DNA from: Pseudomonas sp. LS1212
GTDB taxonomy: Bacteria; Pseudomonadota; Gammaproteobacteria; Pseudomonadales; Pseudomonadaceae
Direction: 5' to 3'
NCBI RefSeq assembly: GCF_024741815.1
Contig: NZ_CP102951.1
Span: 2,309,001-2,373,000, forward strand
Length of the DNA: 64,000 nt
This document shows positions 37,168 to 46,345 of the stretch, one piece after another. Position 1 is the stretch's first letter. Every line of letters starts with the position of its first letter. The notes beneath the pieces are model-generated. The model was not told the origin of the DNA. It saw only the letters and a list, made by a program, of their open reading frames with translations, and searched no databases. A program made the position numbers and the translations under genes.

Positions 37168-38277
37168 ATGAGCCTGAACCGCTGTTTACCCATGGCCCTG
37201 GTCACGTTGTTGATATCAGCCTTTGCCTGTACCGAGGCTTCCGAGGCAGCCAACCCCCGCGTGCATATCTACAACTGGTACGACTACATTGCTCCTGACG
37301 CGACGAAAAACTTCCAGAAGGAAACGGGCATTGACCCGGTGTACGACGTGTTCGACAACAGCGACGTCATGCAAAGCAAGGTCATGGCCGGCCGCAGCGG
37401 CTACGACGTGGTGTTCGCCGGGGGGGACCTGCTGCCGAACCTGATCAAGGCCGGCGTGCTCAAGGAACTGGATAGGGCTCAGTTGCCCAATTTGCCTCAC
37501 CTGGATCCGGAAATCCTCGCCAAGCTACAGAGCAACGATCCCGGCAATCGCTACGCGGCACCCTACATGTGGGGCACGACCGGCATCGGCTACGATGCCG
37601 ACAAGGTCAAGGCGCTTCTCGGCACAGACGCCCCGGTCAACTCCTGGGACCTGATCTTCAAGGAAGACAACATCGCCAAATTGAGCCAATGCGGCGTGGC
37701 CATGCTCGATGCGCCGAACGAGATCGTCCCGATCGCGCTGCATTACCTCGGGCTGCCCCACAACAGTCAAAACCCGGAAGATTACCGCAAGGCCGAAGCG
37801 CTGCTACTGAAGGTGCGGCCGCACATTCGTTACTTCGATTCCTCCAAATTCATCTCTGACCTGGCCAATGGCAACGTCTGCGTGGTGCTGGGTTGGTCTG
37901 GTGGGGTCCTGGAAGCCAAGTCTTCGGCAGAACTGGCCGCCAATGGGCGCAAGCTGCTCTACAGCATCCCTCGCGAGGGCGCACCGGTGTGGGTGGAAAG
38001 CATGGTGTTGCTCAACGATGCGCCCAATCCGAAGGAGGGGATGGACTTCATCAACTACATGCTGCGCCCGGAAGTGATCGCCCAGTCGACCAATTACCTG
38101 GGCTACCCGAATGCCAACAAGGACGCGACGGCGCTGGTCGAGCAGAAGATCAGGGACAACCCGGATGTCTATCCGTCCAGGCAGGTGCTGGAGACGCTGT
38201 TCCCGCTTGAACCCTTGCCGTTGAAGTTGGAGCGGGTAAGAACGCGGCTATGGAGCAAGGTTAAAACCGGGAACTAG
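37168..38277 (+). CDS. PotF/SpuD-like periplasmic binding protein
   Basis: This 369-residue exported protein has a signal peptide (LPMALVTLLISAFACTEASEA). The mature domain has the polyamine-binding pattern VHIYNWYDYIAPD, VFDNSDVMQSKVMAGRSGYDVVF and VNSWDLIFKEDN. GGAG lies 8 bases before ATG 37168. No ABC permease or ATPase gene is near, so it is an orphan that works with a distant transporter or as a sensor part. Confidence 0.85.
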   Translation: MSLNRCLPMALVTLLISAFACTEASEAANPRVHIYNWYDYIAPDATKNFQKETGIDPVYDVFDNSDVMQSKVMAGRSGYDVVFAGGDLLPNLIKAGVLKELDRAQLPNLPHLDPEILAKLQSNDPGNRYAAPYMWGTTGIGYDADKVKALLGTDAPVNSWDLIFKEDNIAKLSQCGVAMLDAPNEIVPIALHYLGLPHNSQNPEDYRKAEALLLKVRPHIRYFDSSKFISDLANGNVCVVLGWSGGVLEAKSSAELAANGRKLLYSIPREGAPVWVESMVLLNDAPNPKEGMDFINYMLRPEVIAQSTNYLGYPNANKDATALVEQKIRDNPDVYPSRQVLETLFPLEPLPLKLERVRTRLWSKVKTGN

Positions 38278-38311
38278 CGGGGTATTGGTCGCACATCCAA
38301 AAACGATAAGC

Positions 38312-40018
38312 TCAACGGGCTCCAAAGCCCTCTTCTGAGGACCGTTTTTTCATTCGGTAAGCCAGGGCCGGTCGGGTCATGCCGAGCAGCCGGGCAGCCT
38401 CGGAGACGTTTTGCCGGGAGCGTTTGAGCGCAGCCTGCATCAGCGCTTCCTCCACCGCATCCAGGCCAATGCCAAGGTCGATCAGTTGGGCCACCCAGTC
38501 GATGTCGGGTGCCGGCGTCGGGTCGACCAGGTTGCCCTCGCTGCTCAAGCCGATGCTCTGGGCTTCATCGCTCAGGTGCGGGAACAGCGCCTCGACGGAA
38601 ATGCTCTGGTTACTGTCGGTGATGATCACGCCCCGTTCGATGAGGTTTTCCAGCTCGCGGATGTTGCCGGGCCACTCATAGCGCAGGCAGGCTTCGAGGG
38701 CGCGATCGGAAAGGCCGAGGGTTTTCTTCTTGTAGCTGGCATGCAGTCTTTCGAGGAAGTGTTCGATCAACAGCGGAATGTCTTCCCGGCGCTCGCGCAG
38801 GGCCGGGATGCGCACCGGATAGACGTTCAAGCGGTAATACAGGTCGGCCCTGAAACGCCCATCCTTGACAGCCTGGCCGAGGTCTTCGTGGGTGGCGGCA
38901 ATGACCCGTACGTCAACCTTGCGCGTCTGGCTGTCGCCGACACGTTCCAGCTCTTCCTCTTGCAATACCCGGAGCAGGCTGGCCTGGGCGCGTGGCGTCA
39001 GTTCGATGATTTCATCGAGAAACAGGGTGCCGCCATTGGCCCGCTCGAAACGGCCCATGCGCGACTGCTGTGCGCCGGTGTAGGCACCTTTTTCCACGCC
39101 GAACAATTCCGCTTCAATCAGCTCGGCGGTGATCGCCGCACAGTTCAAGGCAATGAACGGCCCCCCGGCGCGTTCGCTGCGCAAATGCAGGCTGCGGGCG
39201 ATCACTTCCTTGCCCACGCCGGTTTCGCCGAGCAACAACACCGACGCCTTGCCGGGGGCTGCCTTGTCGATCAGGGTGCAGGTCTTGCGGTAGATCTGCG
39301 ACTGGCCGATGCCATAGAACTGGCCGGCGCGCAGTTGCATCTGCTGGTTCAAGTTCTCGACTTGCTGCTGCAGGGTATGCAGTTCGTCGATGATGGGGTC
39401 GCTGTTGAAATAGCGCAGGAACTCGTCGGCGTCGTCCCACTCCTCGGCGGGTTTGCCGATGATCCGGCACAGCGCATCACCACAGCCACGGCAGCTGACT
39501 TCCCGGTAGATGATCTGCCGGCCGACGAAGTGCGAGGTGTAGCTGATGGCGTAGCCCAGCAGCATCCAGCAGACCGGCTGGGAGGAGTGCAGTTGCTCGC
39601 TCTGGTGATTCTCGACCTCGAAGGAGTCCTGCCACTCGATATCGGCGTAGAAGGTGCCGGCTTCCAGATCGATGTCCATTTCGCGTACCACGACCTTGAC
39701 CATGCCTTTGAGCGAGTGCAATTGCGGGCCGATCAGGAACATGTCGATGTCGCCGGCATTGGGCCGCAGCTTGCGCGCAAGCTCCGCATCCTTGAGCCCG
39801 GACTGGTAGCCCAGGCGCAGGAAAAAGCCCTTGGCGCGTTCCTCGCCGATCATTTCTATCAGCTCCCGGCGGCAGGAGGCCATGGCCGACACCTGCATCA
39901 GCAACATGCGCTGCTCGTCCAGCCAGATCTTGCCCTCACTGCCGAGGAAGCGAATACGGTCGGTCAGGTCCTTGAGCTGCGGAGACACATGCTCCGAGGC
40001 TCGGTATTTCACATTCAT
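38312..40018 (-). CDS. dmpR: DmpR/PhhR-type sigma-54 activator of phenol degradation
   Basis: The protein has 568 residues in the XylR/DmpR layout: an N-terminal sensor (XylR_N), a V4R region with cysteines CRGCGDALC near 178-186, and a Q-linker (LQQQVENLNQQMQ). Then come AAA+ with GETGVGKE, GAYTGA (Phe replaced by Tyr) and GGTLFLDEI, and a C-terminal Fis-type helix-turn-helix. It is divergent from the phenol hydroxylase operon and should activate it on binding phenols. Two inverted repeats upstream of dmpK match the known DmpR sites. Confidence 0.94.
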   Translation of the reverse strand: MNVKYRASEHVSPQLKDLTDRIRFLGSEGKIWLDEQRMLLMQVSAMASCRRELIEMIGEERAKGFFLRLGYQSGLKDAELARKLRPNAGDIDMFLIGPQLHSLKGMVKVVVREMDIDLEAGTFYADIEWQDSFEVENHQSEQLHSSQPVCWMLLGYAISYTSHFVGRQIIYREVSCRGCGDALCRIIGKPAEEWDDADEFLRYFNSDPIIDELHTLQQQVENLNQQMQLRAGQFYGIGQSQIYRKTCTLIDKAAPGKASVLLLGETGVGKEVIARSLHLRSERAGGPFIALNCAAITAELIEAELFGVEKGAYTGAQQSRMGRFERANGGTLFLDEIIELTPRAQASLLRVLQEEELERVGDSQTRKVDVRVIAATHEDLGQAVKDGRFRADLYYRLNVYPVRIPALRERREDIPLLIEHFLERLHASYKKKTLGLSDRALEACLRYEWPGNIRELENLIERGVIITDSNQSISVEALFPHLSDEAQSIGLSSEGNLVDPTPAPDIDWVAQLIDLGIGLDAVEEALMQAALKRSRQNVSEAARLLGMTRPALAYRMKKRSSEEGFGAR

Positions 40019-40207
40019 GCAGACGAACCCCTGTTTGTATTTGTATGGGGAAAAACGAGGCGCAGCCGTTCAGGCAAGCGGCTGAGTGCGCATCGTGTGG
40101 GCCCTGTCGGCAAGGCTGCGAGTTGCCCACTTCTTCTATTAAGCGGTCAGACGGGCGCGAAATGTCAATGCCGCTTCGGTGGCGAGGTGTGCACACCACT
40201 CAACGTT

Positions 40208-40253
40208 TGGGTCATTTGCTCAAAGTAGCATTGACGATTGATCAAATGATCAA
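40208..40253 (+). promoter_or_regulatory. DmpR upstream activating sites of the phenol operon
   Basis: TTGATCAAATGATCAA at 40238-40253 is the typical DmpR/XylR-type inverted repeat. A weaker copy, TGGGTCATTTGCTCAA, is at 40208-40223. Centre spacing is 30 bp, about three helical turns, and the promoter lies 123 bp downstream. Confidence 0.8.
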
Positions 40254-40374
40254 ACCGCATCAACCAACAGACCGGCGGAAGAGGGCGCAAGGGCCTCCTC
40301 CAATCTGCTTTGTTTTGAAATAACGTTATATATATCAATGACATGTAATTAATTCGCGGCGCTTGCCAGGTCCT

Positions 40375-40390
40375 TGGCACAGCCGTTGCT
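40375..40390 (+). promoter_or_regulatory. Sigma-54 promoter of dmpKLMNOP
   Basis: TGGCACAGCCGTTGCT matches the -24/-12 consensus, GG at 40376-40377 and GC at 40388-40389. An AT-rich tract (40321-40355) between it and the activator sites could bind IHF. The start of transcription should be near 40401. Confidence 0.9.
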
Positions 40391-40425
40391 CTGTTCTACA
40401 TCAGCCCCAACCAGGAGCCTGATGC

Positions 40426-40689
40426 ATGAGCCAGCCATCCACCCCTTTCAATGATATGCCGCGCTACGTCCGCGTGCGCAGCGGGGCCGACGACGCCTTC
40501 GTCGAGTTCGACTTCGCCATCGGCTATCCCGAGCTGTACGTCGAACTGGTCCTGCCCCGTGTGGCCTTCGAACAGTTTTGCACCAGCAACCGGGTGCAGC
40601 ACATGAATGCACAGATGTCCGCGGTCATCGACGCCGACATGCAGAAGTGGCGCTACGGCAATTTGGTCGAGCAGAACCCGAGTCACTGA
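40426..40689 (+). CDS. dmpK: Phenol hydroxylase assembly subunit DmpK
   Basis: This 87-residue protein is needed for assembly of active phenol hydroxylase in DmpK/PhhK-type systems, though not a part of the final turnover complex. YVRVRSGADDAFVEFDFAIGYPELYVELVLP is family-typical. It is first in the operon, 25 bp after the expected start of transcription. Confidence 0.92.
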   Translation: MSQPSTPFNDMPRYVRVRSGADDAFVEFDFAIGYPELYVELVLPRVAFEQFCTSNRVQHMNAQMSAVIDADMQKWRYGNLVEQNPSH

Positions 40690-40738
40690 CCCCTACGGTG
40701 TCGCTCCCTCACAACAACAATTACAGGATGCAAGCGCC

Positions 40739-41734
40739 ATGAGCGTTGAAATCAAGACAACCACCGCCCAGACCATACGCAATACCTTCAGCCACACCCG
40801 TCGGCGTTTCGGCGACAAGCCTGCCAGCCGCTACCAGGAAGCCAGCTTCGACCTGGAGTCGGCCACCAACTTCCACTACAAGCCCTTGTGGCAGCCGGAC
40901 AAGTTGCTCAACGACGCGACCCGTACCGCCGTGGTCATGGCCGACTGGTACAGCGTCAGCGACCCGCGCCAGTTCTACTACGGCGCCTACGTGCAAACCC
41001 GCGCCAAGATGCAGGAAAACGCCGAACACGACTATGCGTTCTGCGAAAAGCGCAACCTGCTCGCCGGCCTCGACGCTACCACCCGCCAACAGCTTGCCTG
41101 CATATTGCTGCCGCTGCGCCATGCCGAGCTGGGCGCCAACATGAACAACTCCAGCATCGCCGCCGACGGCTTCGGTACCAGCCTGACCCAGATGCACATG
41201 TTCCATGCCATGGACCGCCTGGGCATCGCCCAGTACCTGTCGCGCATCGGCCTGATGCTCGATGACGGCGACATCGGCCTGCTGGCCGAGGCCAGGCAGC
41301 AGTGGCTCAGCGACCCGGCCTGGCAGGGCCTGCGCCGCTATGTGGAAGACAGCCTGGTGATCAAGGACTGGTTCGAGTTGTCCCTGGCGCAGAACCTGGT
41401 CAGCGACGGTTTGCTCTACCCCTTGCTGTTCCAGAAGTTCGACGAACAGCTGTGCGCCCGCGGCGCCGGCCAGGTCGGCATGCTCACCGAATTCATGCGC
41501 CTGTGGTTCACAGAAAGCCAGCGCTGGGTCGATGCACTGGTCCGTACAGTGATCAACGAAAGCCCGGCCAACCTGGCGCTGGTGCAAGGCTGGGTCGACC
41601 GCTTGAGCCTGACAGCCGTCGAGGCCTTGCGCCCGTTGGCGGCCATGGGGCCAGGCGAAGATGCACTGGCAGCGGTGGGCGTCGAGTTTTCCGCTCGCTT
41701 GCAGAAGATTGGCCTCATGGGAGCCACCGTATGA
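40739..41734 (+). CDS. dmpL: Phenol hydroxylase beta subunit DmpL
   Basis: This is the smaller subunit of the diiron hydroxylase core, without its own iron site. It has 331 residues from ATG 40739; the frame upstream overlaps dmpK and is not used. LRHAELGANMNN and QMHMFHAMDRLGIAQYLSRIG are typical. The stop overlaps the dmpM start (ATGA). Confidence 0.93.
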   Translation: MSVEIKTTTAQTIRNTFSHTRRRFGDKPASRYQEASFDLESATNFHYKPLWQPDKLLNDATRTAVVMADWYSVSDPRQFYYGAYVQTRAKMQENAEHDYAFCEKRNLLAGLDATTRQQLACILLPLRHAELGANMNNSSIAADGFGTSLTQMHMFHAMDRLGIAQYLSRIGLMLDDGDIGLLAEARQQWLSDPAWQGLRRYVEDSLVIKDWFELSLAQNLVSDGLLYPLLFQKFDEQLCARGAGQVGMLTEFMRLWFTESQRWVDALVRTVINESPANLALVQGWVDRLSLTAVEALRPLAAMGPGEDALAAVGVEFSARLQKIGLMGATV

Positions 41735-42000
41735 CTTCGCTCGTTTACATCGCCTTCCAGGACAACGACAACGCCCGCTACATCGTCGATGCCATTGTCC
41801 ACGACAACCCCCATGCCGTGGTCCAGCACCAGCCGGCCATGATCCGCATCCAGGCCGAGGGGCGCCTGGAGATCCATCGGGCCACGGTGGAGGAGCGCAT
41901 CGGCCGCAGCTGGGAGGTGCAGGAAATGCTCATCGACGTCATCACCCTGGGTGGCAACGTCGAGGAAGACGAAGACCTTTTCGCCCTGCACTGGAACTGA
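41731..42000 (+). CDS. dmpM: Phenol hydroxylase regulatory protein DmpM
   Basis: This 89-residue MmoB/DmpM-type effector protein is cofactor-free and gates oxygen activation and substrate access at the diiron centre. VYIAFQDNDNARYIVDAI and the acidic end EEDEDLFALHWN are typical. It overlaps dmpL by four bases. Confidence 0.93.
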   Translation: MTSLVYIAFQDNDNARYIVDAIVHDNPHAVVQHQPAMIRIQAEGRLEIHRATVEERIGRSWEVQEMLIDVITLGGNVEEDEDLFALHWN

Positions 42001-42039
42001 ATTCCCTCGACCTACAACGACAAGAAACGGGAGCCCATC

Positions 42040-43590
42040 ATGGCCGCCAAACGCCTGAACATGAAAGACAAGTACCGTTGCCTGACCCGCGACCTGGACT
42101 GGGAGCCGAGCTACCAGACCCACGAAGACATCTACCCGATGGAGCGCTTCGAAGGCATCAAGATCACCGACTGGGACAAGTGGGAAGACCCCTTCCGCCT
42201 GACCATGGACGCCTACTGGAAATACCAGGCCGAGAAAGAGAAGAAGCTCTACGCCATCTTCGATGCCTTCTCGCAGAACAACGGCCATACCAACCTGTCG
42301 GACGCGCGCTACGTCAACGCGCTGAAACTGTTCCTCAGTGGCGTCACGCCGCTGGAATACCAGGCGTACCAGGGCTTTGCCAGGGTAGGGCGGCAGTTCA
42401 GCGGCGCCGGGGCGCGCATTGCCTGCCAGATGCAGGCGATCGATGAACTGCGCCATGTGCAGACCCAGATCCACGCCATGAGCCACTACAACAAGCACTT
42501 CAACGGCCTGCATGACTTTGCCCATATGCACGACCGGGTGTGGTTCCTCTCGGTGCCCAAATCCTTCTTCGAAGACGCACGCACCGCCGGCCCGTTCGAG
42601 TTCCTCACGGCAATCTCGTTTTCCTTCGAGTACGTGCTGACCAACCTGCTGTTCGTGCCGTTCATGTCCGGTGCTGCGTTCAACGGCGACATGGCCACTG
42701 TGACCTTCGGCTTCTCGGCCCAGTCCGACGAGGCGCGGCACATGACCCTGGGCCTTGAGGTGATCAAGTTCCTGCTCGAGCAGCACGAAGACAACGTACC
42801 GATCATCCAGCGCTGGATCGACAAGTGGTTCTGGCGTGGCTACCGCCTGCTGACGCTGGTCGGGATGATGATGGACTACATGCTGCCCAACAAGGTGATG
42901 TCCTGGGCCGAGGCCTGGGAGGTGTACTTCGAGCAGGCCGGTGGCGCGCTGTTCAAGGACCTGGAGCGCTACGGCATTCGCCCGCCCAAGTACGTCGAAG
43001 AGGCGAAGATCGGCAAGGAACACATCAGCCACCAGGCCTGGTCGATCTTCTACCAGTACAGCCAGGCGACCAACTTCCACACCTGGATCCCGACCGACGA
43101 AGAGCTGGACTGGCTCTCGGAAAAATACCCGGACACTTTCGACAAGATTTACCGGCCGCGCTTCGAACACTGGCGTGCCTTGCAGGAGAAGGGCGAGCGC
43201 TTCTACAACCCGACCCTGCCGATGCTCTGCCAGGTCTGTCAGATCCCGCTGGCCTTCAGCGAGCCTGACGACCCCACCACGCTGAGCCACCGCAGTGCCG
43301 AGCACGAGGGCGAGCGCTATCACTTCTGCTCGGACGGCTGCTGCGACATCTTCACCTATGAACCGGTGAAGTACATCCAGGCCTGGTTGCCGGTGCACCA
43401 GATCCTGCAGGGCAACTGCGGTGGTGCGGATGTCGAGTCGGTCGTGCGCGACTACTACAACATCAACCCGGGCGAAGACAACTTCGAGTACCACGGCTCG
43501 GCCGAGCACCAGCGTTGGCAGCAGTGGCATCCGGCCGACAAGAGCGCAAGCCCCGCGCCTGTCGACCCGGACCTGCAGAAGGCCGGCTGA
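42040..43590 (+). CDS. dmpN: Phenol hydroxylase alpha (catalytic) subunit DmpN
   Basis: This 516-residue diiron monooxygenase subunit hydroxylates phenol to catechol. The iron ligands fall in two ExxH motifs, IDELRH (Glu136, His139) and SDEARH (Glu231, His234). A C-terminal YHS-like zinc region (CQVCQIPLAF ... YHFCSDGCC) is present. Its 3' side is followed by an unusual 12-bp tandem repeat before dmpO. Confidence 0.95.
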   Translation: MAAKRLNMKDKYRCLTRDLDWEPSYQTHEDIYPMERFEGIKITDWDKWEDPFRLTMDAYWKYQAEKEKKLYAIFDAFSQNNGHTNLSDARYVNALKLFLSGVTPLEYQAYQGFARVGRQFSGAGARIACQMQAIDELRHVQTQIHAMSHYNKHFNGLHDFAHMHDRVWFLSVPKSFFEDARTAGPFEFLTAISFSFEYVLTNLLFVPFMSGAAFNGDMATVTFGFSAQSDEARHMTLGLEVIKFLLEQHEDNVPIIQRWIDKWFWRGYRLLTLVGMMMDYMLPNKVMSWAEAWEVYFEQAGGALFKDLERYGIRPPKYVEEAKIGKEHISHQAWSIFYQYSQATNFHTWIPTDEELDWLSEKYPDTFDKIYRPRFEHWRALQEKGERFYNPTLPMLCQVCQIPLAFSEPDDPTTLSHRSAEHEGERYHFCSDGCCDIFTYEPVKYIQAWLPVHQILQGNCGGADVESVVRDYYNINPGEDNFEYHGSAEHQRWQQWHPADKSASPAPVDPDLQKAG

Positions 43591-43607
43591 CAGCCAACGG
43601 CAGCGGC

Positions 43608-43662
43608 GTACGCCACAGCGTACGCCACAGCGTGCGCCACAGCGCATGCCACGGCGTACGCC
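43608..43662 (+). repeat. 12-bp tandem repeat between dmpN and dmpO
   Basis: The unit GTACGCCACAGC occurs twice exactly, then GTGCGCCACAGC, GCATGCCACGGC and a partial GTACGCC, about 4.6 copies. It lies outside coding sequence, 18 bp after the dmpN stop and 31 bp before dmpO. Confidence 0.9.
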
Positions 43663-43692
43663 CACTCAATTGATTACAAGAAGGACAAGATC

Positions 43693-44052
43693 ATGCCCGT
43701 GACTTCCATCGGCGCCTATGAGGCCCAACCCCTGGATCGCCAGGAAAATTTCAACGGTTTGCAGTTGGTGTACCTGTGCTGGGAAAAGCATCTGATGTTC
43801 TGCGCACCCTTCACCTTGCCGTTGCCGCCGACCATGACCTTCGGCGAGTTCATCGAGCAGGTGGTCAAGCCGGTGATTTCCCAGCACCCGGACGCCCCGG
43901 CAGTGGACTTCGACAACGCGCAATGGCGTTTGAATGAACAGCCCTTCACCCCGCAGAACACAGCGAGCCTTGCGGACAACCGGATTGGCCACAAAAGCAT
44001 GCTGCACCTTCACACCCCAGGCCTGACCGGCATCGCTGGCACCTGCAACTGA
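43693..44052 (+). CDS. dmpO: Phenol hydroxylase gamma subunit DmpO
   Basis: This is the third hydroxylase subunit, with 119 residues. VYLCWEKHLMFCAPFTLPLPP and MTFGEFIEQVVKPV are typical of DmpO/PhhO. AAGAAGGA precedes the ATG. Confidence 0.93.
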   Translation: MPVTSIGAYEAQPLDRQENFNGLQLVYLCWEKHLMFCAPFTLPLPPTMTFGEFIEQVVKPVISQHPDAPAVDFDNAQWRLNEQPFTPQNTASLADNRIGHKSMLHLHTPGLTGIAGTCN

Positions 44053-44062
44053 GGAATCGGCC

Positions 44063-45124
44063 ATGAGCTATCAAGTCACCATCGAACCCACTGGCGAGCA
44101 GATCGAGGTCGAGGAGGGCCAGACCATTCTCCAGGCAGCCTTGCGCCAGGGTGTCTGGCTGCCGTTCGCCTGCGGCCACGGCACCTGTGCCACCTGCAAG
44201 GTGCAAGTACTGGAGGGCGACGTCGACATCGGCGCTGCGTCATCCTTCGCCCTGATGGACATGGAGCGTGACGAGGGCAAGGTGCTCGCCTGCTGCGCCA
44301 TGCCCCAGAGCGATCTGGTGATCGAGGCCGACATCGATGTGGACCCGGATTTCGCCGGGCACCCGGTCGAGGACTACCGTGCGCTGGTGACTGCGTTGGT
44401 CGATCTGTCACCGACCATCAAGGGCGTGCACCTGAAGCTGGACCGGCCCATGGCGTTCCAGGCCGGCCAGTACATCAACCTGCAATTGCCCGGTATCGAA
44501 GGCACTCGTGCCTTCTCGTTGGCCAACCCGCCGAGCCGCGCCGATGAAGTGGAGCTGCATGTGCGTCTGGTCGAGGGTGGCCAGGTCACCGGGCACATCC
44601 ACAGTGAACTGAAGGCCGGAGATGAAGTGCAATTGTCCGGGCCGTACGGGCAGTTCTTCGTGCGCACGTCCCAGCCTGGCGACCTCATTTTCATTGCTGG
44701 CGGCTCCGGGCTTTCCAGCCCGCAGTCGATGATCCTCGAACTATTGCAGGCCAGGGACAACCGCCAGATCGTGCTGTTCCAGGGCGCGCGCAACCGCGCC
44801 GAACTCTACAACCGGGAGCTGTTCGAAGCGCTGGCCCTCGAACACCCGAACTTCACCTACGTGCCGGCGCTCAGTCAGGCTGCCGATGATCCGGATTGGA
44901 GCGGTTTCAACGGCTACGTGCATGAGGCCGCCAAGGCGCATTTCGACAGCCGCTTCAGTGCCAACAAGGCTTACCTGTGCGGGCCGCCGCCGATGATCGA
45001 CGCTGCGATCACTTGCCTCATGCAAGGCCGCCTGTTCGAGCGCGACATTTTCATGGAGCGCTTCTACAGCGCCGCCGACGGCGCTACGGAGAGTACCCGT
45101 TCGGCACTTTTCAAACGTATCTAG
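44063..45124 (+). CDS. dmpP: Phenol hydroxylase reductase DmpP
   Basis: This 353-residue reductase passes electrons from NADH to the hydroxylase. It has an N-terminal plant-type 2Fe-2S ferredoxin (Cys37, Cys42, Cys45 in CGHGTCATC and Cys77 or Cys78), an FAD domain (RAFSLANPP) and an NAD domain (GGSGLSSP, CGPPPMID). It is the last hydroxylase gene. Confidence 0.95.
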   Translation: MSYQVTIEPTGEQIEVEEGQTILQAALRQGVWLPFACGHGTCATCKVQVLEGDVDIGAASSFALMDMERDEGKVLACCAMPQSDLVIEADIDVDPDFAGHPVEDYRALVTALVDLSPTIKGVHLKLDRPMAFQAGQYINLQLPGIEGTRAFSLANPPSRADEVELHVRLVEGGQVTGHIHSELKAGDEVQLSGPYGQFFVRTSQPGDLIFIAGGSGLSSPQSMILELLQARDNRQIVLFQGARNRAELYNRELFEALALEHPNFTYVPALSQAADDPDWSGFNGYVHEAAKAHFDSRFSANKAYLCGPPPMIDAAITCLMQGRLFERDIFMERFYSAADGATESTRSALFKRI

Positions 45125-45216
45125 CCCCTCTATCTGGCTACACCTCGCTCCCTCGCTCCGAGTGGGAGCGCAGGACACGCTTTGCCTGATCAAAACAATA
45201 AAAAAAGGAATCCACG

Positions 45217-46107
45217 ATGAAGCGACACGCACACCTATGGACCGCGCTGGGCTTGCTGAGCGGACTGTGCAGCACCGTCCAGGCCACCGAAGGCGGCGGT
45301 TCGTCCTATCCCATGGGCGCCGAGAACTACATGTCCGGTGCGCTGCCGCCACCGGGGTTGTACGCGCAGTTCTTCTCTACCCACTACGAAGCCGATACCT
45401 TGCGTGGCAATCGGGGGCAGAAACTGCCGGTGGATTTTCGCGTGCGGGCCAACGCACTGTCGCCACGGTTGATCTGGGTGACCGAGCAGAAAGTGTTCGG
45501 TGGCAGCCTGGCTTTCCATGCCCTGGTGCCGCTGGTGGACCTGAAGGTCGAGGTCAACGGTCAGTCGCAGAGCAAGCAAGGGCTGGGCGACATTATCTTC
45601 GGGCCGGCGCTGGGCTTTCACCACAGTGAAAAACTGCACAGCATCCTGGCCCTGGATCTGATTGCCTCGAGCGGCGAGTACGATCGCGACGACCTGGCCA
45701 ATATCGGTCGCAACTACTGGGTCATCGAACCGGTGCTGGCGGTCTCCTATATTGACCCGGACGGCCTCAACGTCGACGTCAAGACCATGTACGACTTCAA
45801 CCTGGAAAACCCTGCCACCGATTACCGCTCTGGCCAGGAGTTGCATATGGACTATGCCGTGGGTTGGGGCCTGGGCAACGGCTGGGTCGTTGGCGTTGGT
45901 GGCTATGCATACCGCCAGACCACCGACGACCGCCAGAACGGCGAGCGTATCGAAGATAACAAGGGCCGTGCCTTCGCCATTGGTCCTTCGGTGAAGTACA
46001 CCAGCAAGGATGGCTGGTTTCTAACGGCCAAGTGGGAGCAGGAGACCCAGGTACGCAACCGGGCCGAAGGTGAAGCGTATTGGTTGAAACTGACGGTACC
46101 GTTCTGA
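45217..46107 (+). CDS. Outer-membrane protein of the phenol MetA-degradation type
   Basis: This 296-residue protein has a signal peptide ending VQA (about residue 23) and many amphipathic strands ending in aromatic KLTVPF, as in outer-membrane beta-barrels. The family is found beside phenol and aromatic degradation genes and is thought to help uptake; this role is mostly inferred from context. It is 92 bp after dmpP and probably co-transcribed. No catechol dioxygenase gene follows. Confidence 0.82.
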   Translation: MKRHAHLWTALGLLSGLCSTVQATEGGGSSYPMGAENYMSGALPPPGLYAQFFSTHYEADTLRGNRGQKLPVDFRVRANALSPRLIWVTEQKVFGGSLAFHALVPLVDLKVEVNGQSQSKQGLGDIIFGPALGFHHSEKLHSILALDLIASSGEYDRDDLANIGRNYWVIEPVLAVSYIDPDGLNVDVKTMYDFNLENPATDYRSGQELHMDYAVGWGLGNGWVVGVGGYAYRQTTDDRQNGERIEDNKGRAFAIGPSVKYTSKDGWFLTAKWEQETQVRNRAEGEAYWLKLTVPF

Positions 46108-46142
46108 AACCATTGCCGAAGGTTGTCGGCGCAGGGTTTCAA

Positions 46143-46328
46143 GATCGCTGGGGAGCCCCTGCGGGTCTCCAGCAGCCTGACGGCAGCGGCTACGCCAATC
46201 GTGGTGCGCCCAACGTTGTCGCCAGGCCCCGACGGTCTGCGGCAGCGCTACAGATGTTCGCCACGACGCGTTCGGCGTAGCCGCTGCCGAAGGCTGCGCT
46301 GGAGCCCCGCAGGGGCTCCCCGACGATC
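46143..46328. repeat. REP-like long inverted repeat
   Basis: Arms of about 54 bp (46143-46196 and 46274-46328) pair imperfectly: GATCGCTGGGGAGCCCCTGC against the inverse ending at 46328, and GGCAGCGGCTACGCC against GGCGTAGCCGCTGCC. It is the same family as 25398-25518 and separates convergent genes. Confidence 0.8.
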
Positions 46329-46345
46329 GTGAACTCATACACATT

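Noticed and set aside
38411..40228. A 605-codon plus-strand open frame
   Set aside because: It is the mirror of the dmpR gene, which has complete domains.
41416..43665. A 749-codon minus-strand open frame opposite dmpN
   Set aside because: It is a shadow of the hydroxylase genes, with an Arg/Val-rich composition and no motif.
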